24,458 nt of DNA from Pseudomonadota bacterium (GTDB lineage: Bacteria; Pseudomonadota; Gammaproteobacteria; Steroidobacterales; GCA-2729495): NCBI GenBank assembly GCA_030836925.1, contig JAUPLK010000002.1:1-24458 (forward strand). Direction: 5' to 3'. Position 1 is the first letter of the stretch. Every line of letters starts with the position of its first letter. Below, piece by piece: positions 15,086 to 22,645 of this stretch. The notes under the pieces were generated by a model. That model did not search any database. It was not told where the DNA came from and was given only the letters and a program-made list of their open reading frames with translations. A program made the translations under genes and the position numbers.

Positions 15086-15304
15086 ACAAATCATGAACAA
15101 GCAGTTGAGTCCAGAGCTTGACCATGGCTGCTCTTCAGGTTTTTGACCGGGCGTGAATGTCAGCTGTCCCCGATCCGGTTGCGTAGCGACCGGTCGTCGG
15201 AGTCCGGCCTGAATTGGCTGCATCAGTGTCGTTCGGCGCCGGACGAATACCCGACACATCAACGCATGCTGCCGGTGTCAAAACCGGTCCCCGCTGGCCA
15301 GCTG

Positions 15305-15332
15305 TTGCCCACCGCAGATCTCTGTATATAAT
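15305..15332 (+). promoter_or_regulatory. Sigma-70 promoter of the lexA-imuA-imuB-dnaE2 operon
   Basis: TTGCCC (15305-15310), a 16-nt spacer and a perfect TATAAT (15327-15332). The predicted transcription start, about 15339-15340, falls on the first bases of the LexA box, so bound LexA would block initiation directly. Confidence 0.75.
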
Positions 15333-15339
15333 CCCACCA

Positions 15340-15355
15340 CTGTTCATATATACAG
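15340..15355 (+). promoter_or_regulatory. LexA operator (SOS box)
   Basis: CTGT at 15340-15343, an 8-nt AT-rich spacer (TCATATAT) and ACAG at 15352-15355 match exactly the gammaproteobacterial CTGT-N8-ACAG operator. It sits between the promoter -10 and the lexA start. It overlaps the AGG that serves as lexA ribosome-binding site (15354-15356). It predicts autorepression of lexA and SOS induction of the whole downstream mutagenesis operon. I found only this one good box in the window. Confidence 0.9.
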
Positions 15356-15363
15356 GTATTGTC

Positions 15364-15981
15364 ATGCGTGAGCTCACCGCCCGTCAGTCAGAAATTCTTG
15401 ATTTTATTCAATCGTTTGTGACTGAAACCGGAATACCGCCCACGCGTGCGGAGATCGCCCGCAAGCTCGGTTTCCGTTCGGTCAACGCCGCCGAGGAGCA
15501 TCTGCGCGCCCTGCAGCGCAAGGGGGTCATCAGTCTGATCCCGGGTGCTTCGCGCGGCATCCAGTTGCTGGATACCGACCATGAAGGTGGCTTGCCGCTG
15601 ATCGGGCGGGTGGCAGCTGGTCAGCCGATGCTGGCCAGTGAGCATGTCGAGGCCCGTTACCGGCTGGACATGGCGCTGTTCAATCCGCGTCCGCACTACC
15701 TGTTGCGCGTGCATGGCATGAGCATGCGCGATGCCGGCATCCTGGATGGCGATCTGGTTGCCGTATGTCGTCAGCCGGATGTGCGCAATGGCCAGATCGT
15801 GGTGGCGCGGATGGATGAAGAGGTCACCGTCAAGCGCTATCGCCAGACCGGCAAAACGGTCTACCTGTTGCCACAGAATCCCGACTACGAAACCATCAAG
15901 GTCGATCTCGATGTCCAGCATCTGATCATCGAGGGTGTGGTCGTCGGCGTCATCCGCAACGGGATGTCGATGGCAGAGTGA
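15364..15981 (+). CDS. lexA: SOS repressor LexA
   Basis: Dimeric repressor of DNA-damage genes that cleaves itself when it meets the RecA filament. The 205 aa have the winged helix-turn-helix domain (1-70, with PPTRAEIARKLGFRSVNAAEEHL). The cleavage site A85-G86 lies in GRVAAGQP. The catalytic dyad is S120 (in HGMSM) and K157 (in VTVKRY), each one residue from the E. coli positions. Key HTH residues resemble E. coli LexA, in agreement with the E. coli-type operator upstream. ATG 15364 is preceded by AGG with a 7-nt spacer. The frame stays open upstream to 15214, but that part includes the promoter and is not coding. imuA starts 6 bases after the stop. Confidence 0.97.
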   Translation: MRELTARQSEILDFIQSFVTETGIPPTRAEIARKLGFRSVNAAEEHLRALQRKGVISLIPGASRGIQLLDTDHEGGLPLIGRVAAGQPMLASEHVEARYRLDMALFNPRPHYLLRVHGMSMRDAGILDGDLVAVCRQPDVRNGQIVVARMDEEVTVKRYRQTGKTVYLLPQNPDYETIKVDLDVQHLIIEGVVVGVIRNGMSMAE

Positions 15982-15987
15982 AGCCCC

Positions 15988-16602
15988 GTGCCTGTCGATA
16001 TTCCAGGCGTGGAACGCCGGGGCAGGTTTGCAGCCGATGGCCTGCGGCTGCCCAGTGGCTTTCCGGAACTCGATGCGATGCTGGGCGGTGGCTGGCCGAC
16101 CGGGGGGCTGACCGAATTGCTCATCGAGGCTGGCGCCTCGGCTGAACTGGGTCTGCTCAGTCCGGTGCTGAGCCACCTGACCCGCGGACATGCCGCGGCA
16201 GATCCGGCCTGGGTCATGCTGATTGCCCCGCCATGGATTCCCTATGCGCCAGGGCTCTGCTGGCAGGGTCTGGCGCTCTCCAGGGTGCTGGTTACCGAGG
16301 CGCGGCAACCTGCAGACGTCTGGTGGGCAATGGAAGCAGCGCTGGGATCGGGAGCCTGCGCCGCTGTGATTGCCTGGGCGGGTGCAGCCAGCCGGGTTGC
16401 CCTGCAAAGGCTGCATCTGCTGGCGGGCAAGCGGCCAGTCTGGTCGGTGCTGGTCAGGGCGGCACGTTTCCGTGACGAACGCTCGCCGGCCATGCTGCGC
16501 CTGCAGCTGCATGTGCAGGCGGGTGCGCAGGGTGCCGTGCGTGCCGAGATATTCAAGAACCGGCTGCGTGCGCCAGGCACGGTTACGGTTGTCCTGTCAT
16601 GA
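15988..16602 (+). CDS. imuA: ImuA, SulA/RecA-like accessory factor of the ImuABC mutasome
   Basis: RecA-fold-related protein needed for damage-induced mutagenesis by ImuB and DnaE2; also annotated as SulA-like. The 204 aa contain GGGWPTGGLTELL (33-45), a degenerate P-loop region that lacks the Lys-Ser/Thr of a real Walker A, so ATP hydrolysis is unlikely. Further on are hydrophobic strands (PAWVMLIAPPWIPYAPG) and the basic stretch RLHLLAGKRPVWSVLVR. The start is GTG 15988 directly after lexA, without a convincing Shine-Dalgarno sequence, suggesting translational coupling. The stop overlaps imuB in an ATGA. Identification depends on these features plus the neighbouring imuB and dnaE2, and together they are convincing. 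Confidence 0.9.
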   Translation: MPVDIPGVERRGRFAADGLRLPSGFPELDAMLGGGWPTGGLTELLIEAGASAELGLLSPVLSHLTRGHAAADPAWVMLIAPPWIPYAPGLCWQGLALSRVLVTEARQPADVWWAMEAALGSGACAAVIAWAGAASRVALQRLHLLAGKRPVWSVLVRAARFRDERSPAMLRLQLHVQAGAQGAVRAEIFKNRLRAPGTVTVVLS

Positions 16603-17879
16603 GTCACGGGCTGCGACAACTCTGGCTGTGTGCATGGCTGCCGGATGGTCCACTGGAAGCCGCCGTCATGGAACAACTGGCTGGCTGGGCTACAGGCTTT
16701 ACACCCGGCGTGAGCATCGATGGATATCAGGCGCTGCTGCTGGAAGTTCGCGGCAGCCTGCAACTGTTCGGCGGACCGGACAGAATCCGGACCTTGTTGC
16801 GACAGGGCTTGCATGCGCGCGGTCATGAACCGGTCATCAGCTGTGCGCCGACCGCATGTGGCTCACTGTGGCTGGCCCGTGCAGGTATCGAATGCGTGTT
16901 GCTGACCCGGGATGAACTGCGTCAGCAGCTGTTGCCGGTTCCGGTTGAATGCCTGGGCTGGCCAGCCGCCATACTGAACATGTTGAGGCAGATGGGTATC
17001 CGGACGCTGGGCGAGTGCATGCGACTGCCGAGACAGGGTTTTGCACGCCGCTTTGGTCCGGCAAGACTGCATGAACTCGATCAGGCTTTCGGGCGCAGTC
17101 CGGAGCTGCGGCAGGCACATGTCGTGCCGGCGCATTTTGCCGAGACGCTGGAACTGCCGGTCGAGACGACGGGTGTCGCTGCCTTGCTGGCGGGCTTTGA
17201 GCGACTGCTGTCGCGGCTTGGCGCGTGCCTGAAAACGGCACAGATGAGCACGGATACATTGCGTTGCCAGCTCCGGCACCCGGATGGCAGCGATACGGAA
17301 CTGCGTATCCGCCTGTGCAGGCCTGCTGCCGGCACTGCTGCATTTGCCGAACTGCTGCGCTTGCGTCTCGAGGCCGTGGTGTTGCCTGCGCCGGTCACGC
17401 TGCTGGTGTTGCGGGCCAGGCTCTCGGCAGGCCAGCCGGCAACCGGCAGCGATCTGCTCGGCCGTGAGCTGCAGGCAGACAGCGGCTTGTCTGGTCTGCT
17501 GGAGAGATTGCGCGCCCGGCTTGGCAGGCATGCGGTGCGGGGCCTCGCGCTGGTTGACGAATATCGTCCCGAGCGTGCCTGGCGTCCGGTCAGCGATCCG
17601 CTGGACACGCAGCGGAGAACGTCGCGACAGACCCTGCGCCGCAGACCGGTGTGGATACTGCCAGAGCCACAGTTGCTGCAGCAGGTTGCCGGACAGCCAC
17701 TGCATCAGGGAACGCTCTGTCTGGAGTGCGGTCCGGAGCGCATAGAAACCGGCTGGTGGGACGGAGACGATATACGCCGCGATTACTACGTGGCGCGCAA
17801 TGACCGTGGTGCACGCCTGTGGGTCTACCAGGATCTGCGCGGCGTGGCTGACTGGTATCTGCATGGCATCTTCGGCTGA
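16599..17879 (+). CDS. imuB: ImuB, inactive Y-family polymerase-like mutasome subunit, apparently shortened
   Basis: Non-catalytic Y-family homologue that serves as hub of the ImuA-ImuB-DnaE2 mutasome, contacting the beta clamp and DnaE2. The 426 aa are shorter than the 470-510 usual for the family. Residues 7-15 (QLWLCAWLP) match the family's N-terminal strand. The next recognisable part, MEQLAGWATGFTPGVSID (24-41), normally lies some 60 residues later. The segment containing the first palm helix therefore appears missing in frame. LLEVRGSLQLFGG (47-59) follows, with Glu where active polymerases have Asp. The HhH-like region (120-150), the little-finger region and the ImuB C-terminal block GPERIETGWWDGDD...DWYLHGIFG (378-426) are intact. 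It overlaps imuA by 4 bases and dnaE2 by 17. Confidence 0.9.
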   Translation: MSHGLRQLWLCAWLPDGPLEAAVMEQLAGWATGFTPGVSIDGYQALLLEVRGSLQLFGGPDRIRTLLRQGLHARGHEPVISCAPTACGSLWLARAGIECVLLTRDELRQQLLPVPVECLGWPAAILNMLRQMGIRTLGECMRLPRQGFARRFGPARLHELDQAFGRSPELRQAHVVPAHFAETLELPVETTGVAALLAGFERLLSRLGACLKTAQMSTDTLRCQLRHPDGSDTELRIRLCRPAAGTAAFAELLRLRLEAVVLPAPVTLLVLRARLSAGQPATGSDLLGRELQADSGLSGLLERLRARLGRHAVRGLALVDEYRPERAWRPVSDPLDTQRRTSRQTLRRRPVWILPEPQLLQQVAGQPLHQGTLCLECGPERIETGWWDGDDIRRDYYVARNDRGARLWVYQDLRGVADWYLHGIFG

Positions 17880-20800
17880 CAGTCATGCCGGACTCCCGGC
17901 CTATGCCGAATTGCACTGCATCAGCAACTACAGTTTCCTGCGCGGGGCCTCGCATCCGGCCGAGCTTGTGGCGCAGGCGGCGGCGCTGGGTTATACGGCG
18001 CTGGCGCTGACCGACGAATGTTCCGTCGCCGGCATCGTCCGTGCCCATGTCGTGGCCCGGAAGCATGCGATACAGCTCATCATCGGCAGCGAGTTGCGGC
18101 TGGCTGATGGCCTGCACCTCGTGCTGCTTGCCGCTGACCGTGAAGACTATGCGGCGCTCTGTGCGCTCATCACCCGTGGACGTCGTGCTGCGGTCAAGGG
18201 CAGCTACCATCTGCTGCGTGCTGATCTGGAGGCCCTCGGCGCAGCCTGCCTCGTGCTGTGGATGCCGTCTGAAGATCCGCAGCTGGCTGATGCGCTCTGG
18301 CTGCAGCAGCATTTTGCAGGACGGGCCTGGCTGGCGGTCGAACTGCATGCCGACGGTGATGATCATCGTCGTGTCCGGCAGCTGACCCAACTCGCTGCTG
18401 CTGCCGGCATGCCGGCCGTTGCCGCCGGCGATGTGCACATGCATGTGCGGGGCCGGCGTGCGTTGCAGGATACGCTCACTGCCATTCGTGTCCGGCAGCC
18501 GCTGGGCAGCGGCAGCCACATCCTTTATCCGAATGGCGAGCGGCATCTGCGCAGCCGCGCCGCGCTGGCACGGATCTATCCGGCAGAACTGCTGGTCAAT
18601 ACGCTGGAGCTTGCCCGCCGCTGCCGTTTTTCCCTGGATGAACTGCAGTACCGGTATCCGCAGGAACTCGTGCCGGCAGGCCGTACGCCGGCCAGCCATC
18701 TGCATGCACGCGTGCAGGAGGGACTGCGTGAACGCTGGCCGGATGGGGCGCCTGAGCAGGTCATGCAGCTCGTGGCGCATGAATTGCAGCTGATCAAGGA
18801 GCTTGGGTACGAAGCCTATTTCCTGACCGTGGACGATATCGTGCGTTTCGCCCGCAGCCGCGGCATCCTCTGTCAGGGGCGGGGATCAGCGGCAAATTCC
18901 GCCGTGTGCTTTTGCCTGGGCATCACGTCAGTTGATCCGGCCCGGATGTCCATGCTCTTCGAACGCTTCATCTCCCGCGAGCGCAACGAGCCACCGGACA
19001 TCGATGTGGATTTCGAGCACGAGCGGCGCGAAGAGGTCATCCAGTACATCTATGCCAAATATGGCCGCGACCGGGCGGCGCTGACGGCAACGGTGATCAG
19101 CTACTCGCCGCGCAGTGCGATCCGCGATGTGGGTCGTGCGCTGGGCCTGCCGGCGGAGCAGGTCCGACGCATTGCCCGGGCCATGCACTGGTGGGATGGC
19201 CGCGCCATCAAGCCGGAGCGGATCGTCGAGGCCGGGCTTGATCCAGCCAGCCCCGTCATGCAGCGGTTCGTCACGCTGGTCAGCGAGCTGAACGGGGTCC
19301 CCCGCCATCTTTCCCAGCATGTCGGTGGCTTCGTGATTTCCGGCGAGCCGCTGTCGAGGCTGGTGCCGGTCGAGAATGCGGCCATGACCGAACGCACGGT
19401 CATCCAGTGGGACAAGAATGATCTGGACGAACTCGGCCTGCTCAAGGTGGATGTGCTTTCGCTGGGCATGCTGTCGGCGATCCGGCGGAGTTTCGCTCTG
19501 ATCCGCGGGTATTCCGGCCGGGTCCTCGACCTGCACACGGTGCCGGTCGAGGACCCGGCGGTCTACGCGATGATCTGTCGTGCCGACACGATGGGCGTGT
19601 TCCAGATCGAGTCGCGCGCACAGATGGCGATGCTGCCGCGACTCCGGCCGCGCTGTTACTACGACCTGGTGATCGAGGTGGCCCTGGTGCGTCCCGGGCC
19701 GATCCAGGGCGACATGGTGCATCCCTATCTGCGTCGACGGAATGGTGAAGAACCGGTCAGCTATCCGCGACCTGAAGTCCGGCAAGTGCTGGAACGGACC
19801 CTCGGTGTGCCGATTTTCCAGGAACAGGTCATGCAGCTGGCGGTCGTGGCAGCGGGCTTCACGCCCGGCGAAGCCGACCAGTTGCGTCGCGCGATGGCGG
19901 CGTGGCGGCGACAGGGCAGCCTGGAACCCTTCGAGGAAAAGCTGGTCGCCGGCATGCGCGAGCGGAATTATTCACCGGAGTTCGCGCGACAGATCTGCAG
20001 CCAGATCCGCGGTTTCGGCGAGTATGGCTTCCCCGAATCACATGCAGCGAGTTTTGCCCTGCTGGTTTACGTGTCTGCCTGGCTCAAGGCGCATGAGCCG
20101 GCTGCATTCACCTGTGCCTTGCTTAACAGCCAGCCGATGGGTTTCTATGCGCCGGCGCAACTGCTGCGGAATGTCCGGCGCAGCGGTGTCGAGGTGCGGC
20201 CGGTGGACGTGAACCGCAGTCAGTGGGAATCCACGCTGGAAGGCGGTTCAGCCGGCCAGCCGGCATTGCGTCTCGGCCTGTGCCTGGCCGGTGGACTGGC
20301 TCGGGATGTCGGCGCGCGTTTGCTGGCGGCACGTCGGCAGCAGCCTTTTGACAGTGTTGAGGATCTGCATGGACGGACCGGTCTGCAACGCTACGAACTG
20401 GGCATCCTGGCGGCAGCCGGGGCGCTGGCGGGCATCACCGGGCACCGTTTCCGGGCGCGCTGGGAGGTGGCGGGTACAGAGCCGATGCTGCCATTGTTGC
20501 CGGTGTCCGGGGTGGCAGAGGGGATTCCCCTGTTGCGCGCGCCTACCGAGGCGGAGGATATCAGCGGCGACTATGCGAGCACGGGGCTCAGCCTTGGCCG
20601 TCATCCGCTGGCCCTGCTGCGCAGTGAGTTGCAGCGACAGGGTTTCGTGACCGCAGAAGATCTGCGCGAGATGGCCGGGGATGATCCGGTGCGGGTTGCC
20701 GGTCTGGTGATCACGCGCCAGCGGCCGGGCAGCGCCGGTGGCGTGATCTTTGTGACGCTGGAAGATGAAACCGGCCACGTGAACCTGATTGTCTGGCCGC

Positions 20801-20964
20801 AGCTTGCAGAACGGCAGCGCCAGGTGCTGCTGGGCTCACGCCTGCTGGCTGTCCGGGGACGGATGCAGCGCCAGGGCGATGTGCTGCATGTGATCGTGTC
20901 TTCGGCCGAGGATCGGAGCGCTGCGCTCGGTGCCCTTGATGTGCGCAGCCGGGACTTTGCCTGA
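17863..20964 (+). CDS. dnaE2: Error-prone DNA polymerase DnaE2 (ImuC)
   Basis: C-family polymerase used for translesion synthesis in the SOS response with ImuA and ImuB. The 1033 aa begin with a PHP domain (YAELHCISNYSFLRGASHPAELV region, about 14-36 onward). The palm carries the catalytic D379-I-D381-V-D383 in PPDIDVDFEHER. Finger and helix-hairpin-helix regions follow, with YGFPESHAASFALLVY typical of DnaE2. An OB-fold (about 943-1010) comes next, and the C-terminus ends in VRSRDFA (usual DnaE2 ending SRDFH). ATG 17863 overlaps imuB by 17 bases; an upstream ATG at 17800 would add an unconserved extension. The replicative DnaE clamp-binding and tau-binding tail is absent, as expected for DnaE2. 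It is the last gene of the lexA operon and ends 22 bases from a convergent gene. Confidence 0.96.
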   Translation: MASSADSHAGLPAYAELHCISNYSFLRGASHPAELVAQAAALGYTALALTDECSVAGIVRAHVVARKHAIQLIIGSELRLADGLHLVLLAADREDYAALCALITRGRRAAVKGSYHLLRADLEALGAACLVLWMPSEDPQLADALWLQQHFAGRAWLAVELHADGDDHRRVRQLTQLAAAAGMPAVAAGDVHMHVRGRRALQDTLTAIRVRQPLGSGSHILYPNGERHLRSRAALARIYPAELLVNTLELARRCRFSLDELQYRYPQELVPAGRTPASHLHARVQEGLRERWPDGAPEQVMQLVAHELQLIKELGYEAYFLTVDDIVRFARSRGILCQGRGSAANSAVCFCLGITSVDPARMSMLFERFISRERNEPPDIDVDFEHERREEVIQYIYAKYGRDRAALTATVISYSPRSAIRDVGRALGLPAEQVRRIARAMHWWDGRAIKPERIVEAGLDPASPVMQRFVTLVSELNGVPRHLSQHVGGFVISGEPLSRLVPVENAAMTERTVIQWDKNDLDELGLLKVDVLSLGMLSAIRRSFALIRGYSGRVLDLHTVPVEDPAVYAMICRADTMGVFQIESRAQMAMLPRLRPRCYYDLVIEVALVRPGPIQGDMVHPYLRRRNGEEPVSYPRPEVRQVLERTLGVPIFQEQVMQLAVVAAGFTPGEADQLRRAMAAWRRQGSLEPFEEKLVAGMRERNYSPEFARQICSQIRGFGEYGFPESHAASFALLVYVSAWLKAHEPAAFTCALLNSQPMGFYAPAQLLRNVRRSGVEVRPVDVNRSQWESTLEGGSAGQPALRLGLCLAGGLARDVGARLLAARRQQPFDSVEDLHGRTGLQRYELGILAAAGALAGITGHRFRARWEVAGTEPMLPLLPVSGVAEGIPLLRAPTEAEDISGDYASTGLSLGRHPLALLRSELQRQGFVTAEDLREMAGDDPVRVAGLVITRQRPGSAGGVIFVTLEDETGHVNLIVWPQLAERQRQVLLGSRLLAVRGRMQRQGDVLHVIVSSAEDRSAALGALDVRSRDFA

Positions 20965-20986
20965 TAATCGATCTTCCGGACTGCCG

Positions 20987-21307
20987 CTAATCGAGTACCT
21001 CGAAATCGTCGAAATCCTCGATTTCCCGTGCCACGCGCCGGCGCTCCAGAAAGTCCTCAAGCTTGCGCCGTGCGGAAATCATGTCCGGCTTGCTGACGAA
21101 GCGGGATTCGGCCTCGAGTTCGGCGATGAGTCCCTCGACATTGATCTCCACCGAGGCCTCGCCGATGTTGTCGCCGACAAGGGTGTCATCTGCATCCGCG
21201 GCATCAGCGTCGGCTGCGACCTCATCCAGCTCGTCCGCGATTTCCGGTGGCGGCTCTTTCAGAAAAACCGGTTCCGGCACTTTTTGCAAAACAGCTTTGC
21301 GGCCCAT
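20987..21307 (-). CDS. Small acidic protein with PA3496-like C-terminus
   Basis: Function unknown. The 106 aa have a basic start (MGRKAVLQK), a very acidic Ala/Asp-rich middle (about 21-46) and a charged helix ISARRKLEDFLERRRVAREIEDFDDFE (77-103). That helix resembles the short PA3496 family, described as putative envelope-integrity proteins and usually only 60-70 residues long. There is no signal peptide or membrane segment. ATG at 21305-21307 is chosen because AAGGA lies 7 nt upstream; a start at 21355 would add 16 residues overlapping the promoter. It has its own promoter (21341-21369), so it is probably independent of the gsp genes upstream on the same strand. It is convergent with dnaE2. 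Family assignment is tentative. Confidence 0.65.
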   Translation of the reverse strand: MGRKAVLQKVPEPVFLKEPPPEIADELDEVAADADAADADDTLVGDNIGEASVEINVEGLIAELEAESRFVSKPDMISARRKLEDFLERRRVAREIEDFDDFEVLD

Positions 21308-21340
21308 GCGAACTTCCTTATGTTCAAAGCGCACGCCGTT

Positions 21341-21369
21341 TTTATAATGACGCAACCGCGGTCTGGCAA
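21341..21369 (-). promoter_or_regulatory. Sigma-70 promoter for the PA3496-like gene
   Basis: On the minus strand TTGCCA (21369-21364), a 17-nt spacer and TATAAA (21346-21341), five of six matches in each hexamer with ideal spacing. Transcription should begin near 21334, about 27 nt before the start codon, with the AAGGA ribosome-binding site in between. Confidence 0.7.
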
Positions 21370-21430
21370 CACCGGTTTCTCGGTTTTGTGAACTGATACC
21401 GCTGCCGGTTGCGGTCGCTGGAGGCTGCGC

Positions 21431-22645
21431 TCAGCTGACGAGCTGATTGAGTTCGAAGATCGGCAGCAAAATCGCCAGCACGATGACCAGGACGATCACG
21501 CCCATGCCGACGATCAGGGCCGGCTCGAGGATGCCGAGCAGGGCGGCGATCAACCCGTCCATTTCCCGTTCCTGGTTCAGTGCGGCCCGTGTCAGCATCG
21601 CCTCCAGTTCGCCGCTGGCCTCGCCGCTGGAGATCAGGTGGATGCAGATGGGCGGGAAGTAACCGGCCACACCCAGCGATTTGCCGATCGGTGCACCTTC
21701 GCGAACCCGGTCAGCGGCGGCTTCGACCGCTTCACGCATCGGAATATTGGTGATTACTTCGGCGGAGATGCGCAGGCCTTCGAGTACCGGTACACCGCTG
21801 CCACTCAGGATGCTGAGCGTGCGGGTGAAGCGCGCGGTGTTCGAGCCGCGGACCAGCTTGGCGATGAGCGGGAGGCGCAACAAAAGCCTGTCGAAGCGCC
21901 GCCTGGGGCCGGGCTGGCGCAAGGCACGTCGCATGCCGATGGCTGCGGCGATGATGGCGATCAGCAGGAATATGCCGTAGTCGCGCAGGAAACTGCTGAG
22001 CGCAATCAACATGACTGTCAGACCGGGCAGATCCCGGCCGGTGTTCGAAAATACGCCCACCACCTTGGGCACGACATAGACGAGCATGCCACTGACGATC
22101 AGCAGTGCGAGCACGGACAGAACTACCGGATAGATCATCGCGTGCTGAACCTTCTGGCGCAGCACCTGCCGGCTCTCCGTATAGTCGGCCAGCCGCTCGA
22201 GCACCGCGTCCAGATGCCCGGACTGTTCACCGGCCGCAACGGTGGCACGGTAGATTTCCGGAAAAGCCTGCGGGAAATCGCCGAATCCATCTGCCAGGGT
22301 GTGGCCCTCCATGACCCGCGAGCGTACGCCGATCAGGATGCTCTTAACGCGCGGTGACTCGGTCTGCTCGGAGACCGCGAGCAGCGCTTCCTCCAGGGGC
22401 AGCGAGGAGTGCACGAGCGTTGCCAGCTGCCGGGTGACCATCGCGAGGTCGGCGGCCGACATGCCCCGGCGCAGGCTGAAGGATTTCTGCCGCGAGGCCT
22501 CCTGCCGGGCGATTTCGGACACTTCCAGCGGCAGCAGCTGTTTTTCACGCAGCAGCTGGCGGACCTGCCGGGCCGTATCGCCTTCGAGGATGCCGCGGCG
22601 TTCCTTGCCGGCCGCATCGACAGCGGTGTATTCGAAAGCGCCCAT
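21431..22645 (-). CDS. gspF: Type II secretion system inner-membrane platform protein GspF
   Basis: Polytopic platform protein that connects the GspE ATPase to pseudopilus assembly. The 404 aa contain two T2SSF repeats: the first around 69-190 with GEQSGHLDAVLERLADY (139-155), the second around 270-398 with GEASGELEAML (341-351). Membrane helices are at about 171-193, 223-239 and 377-397. The N-terminus FEYTAVDAAGKERRGILEGDTA is typical of GspF/PilC; adjacency to gspE and gspD identifies it as the type II secretion member. The start overlaps the gspE stop by one base (TGATG). gspG, which commonly follows gspF, is not downstream; after 123 bases comes the PA3496-like gene. Confidence 0.93.
   Translation of the reverse strand: MGAFEYTAVDAAGKERRGILEGDTARQVRQLLREKQLLPLEVSEIARQEASRQKSFSLRRGMSAADLAMVTRQLATLVHSSLPLEEALLAVSEQTESPRVKSILIGVRSRVMEGHTLADGFGDFPQAFPEIYRATVAAGEQSGHLDAVLERLADYTESRQVLRQKVQHAMIYPVVLSVLALLIVSGMLVYVVPKVVGVFSNTGRDLPGLTVMLIALSSFLRDYGIFLLIAIIAAAIGMRRALRQPGPRRRFDRLLLRLPLIAKLVRGSNTARFTRTLSILSGSGVPVLEGLRISAEVITNIPMREAVEAAADRVREGAPIGKSLGVAGYFPPICIHLISSGEASGELEAMLTRAALNQEREMDGLIAALLGILEPALIVGMGVIVLVIVLAILLPIFELNQLVS

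Larger units (their letters stand above)
14952..15363 (+). other. Intergenic region between the lipoprotein gene and lexA
   Basis: A 412-base gap between divergent genes. Its left part carries the lipoprotein gene's leader and a possible promoter (minus strand). Its right end carries the lexA promoter and SOS operator. The central part (about 15090-15300) has no convincing gene, hairpin terminator or repeat. The only regular element there is a 10-bp palindrome at 15187-15196, which I could not assign. Confidence 0.6.

Noticed and set aside
15187..15196. Ten-base palindrome CGACCGGTCG upstream of lexA as an operator
   Set aside because: A single short GC palindrome is expected by chance at this GC content and is over 100 bases from either promoter.
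15323..15338. Second LexA box beginning with CTGT at 15323
   Set aside because: The right half is CCAC instead of ACAG; it only overlaps the -10 region.
17590..18780. Open frame of 396 codons on the minus strand opposite imuB and dnaE2
   Set aside because: No recognisable domain, and the plus-strand coding content is certain.
21002..21035. Inverted repeat GAAATC/GATTTC as terminator of dnaE2
   Set aside because: It lies in the coding sequence of the convergent gene (Asp/Glu/Phe codons) and has no T tract.
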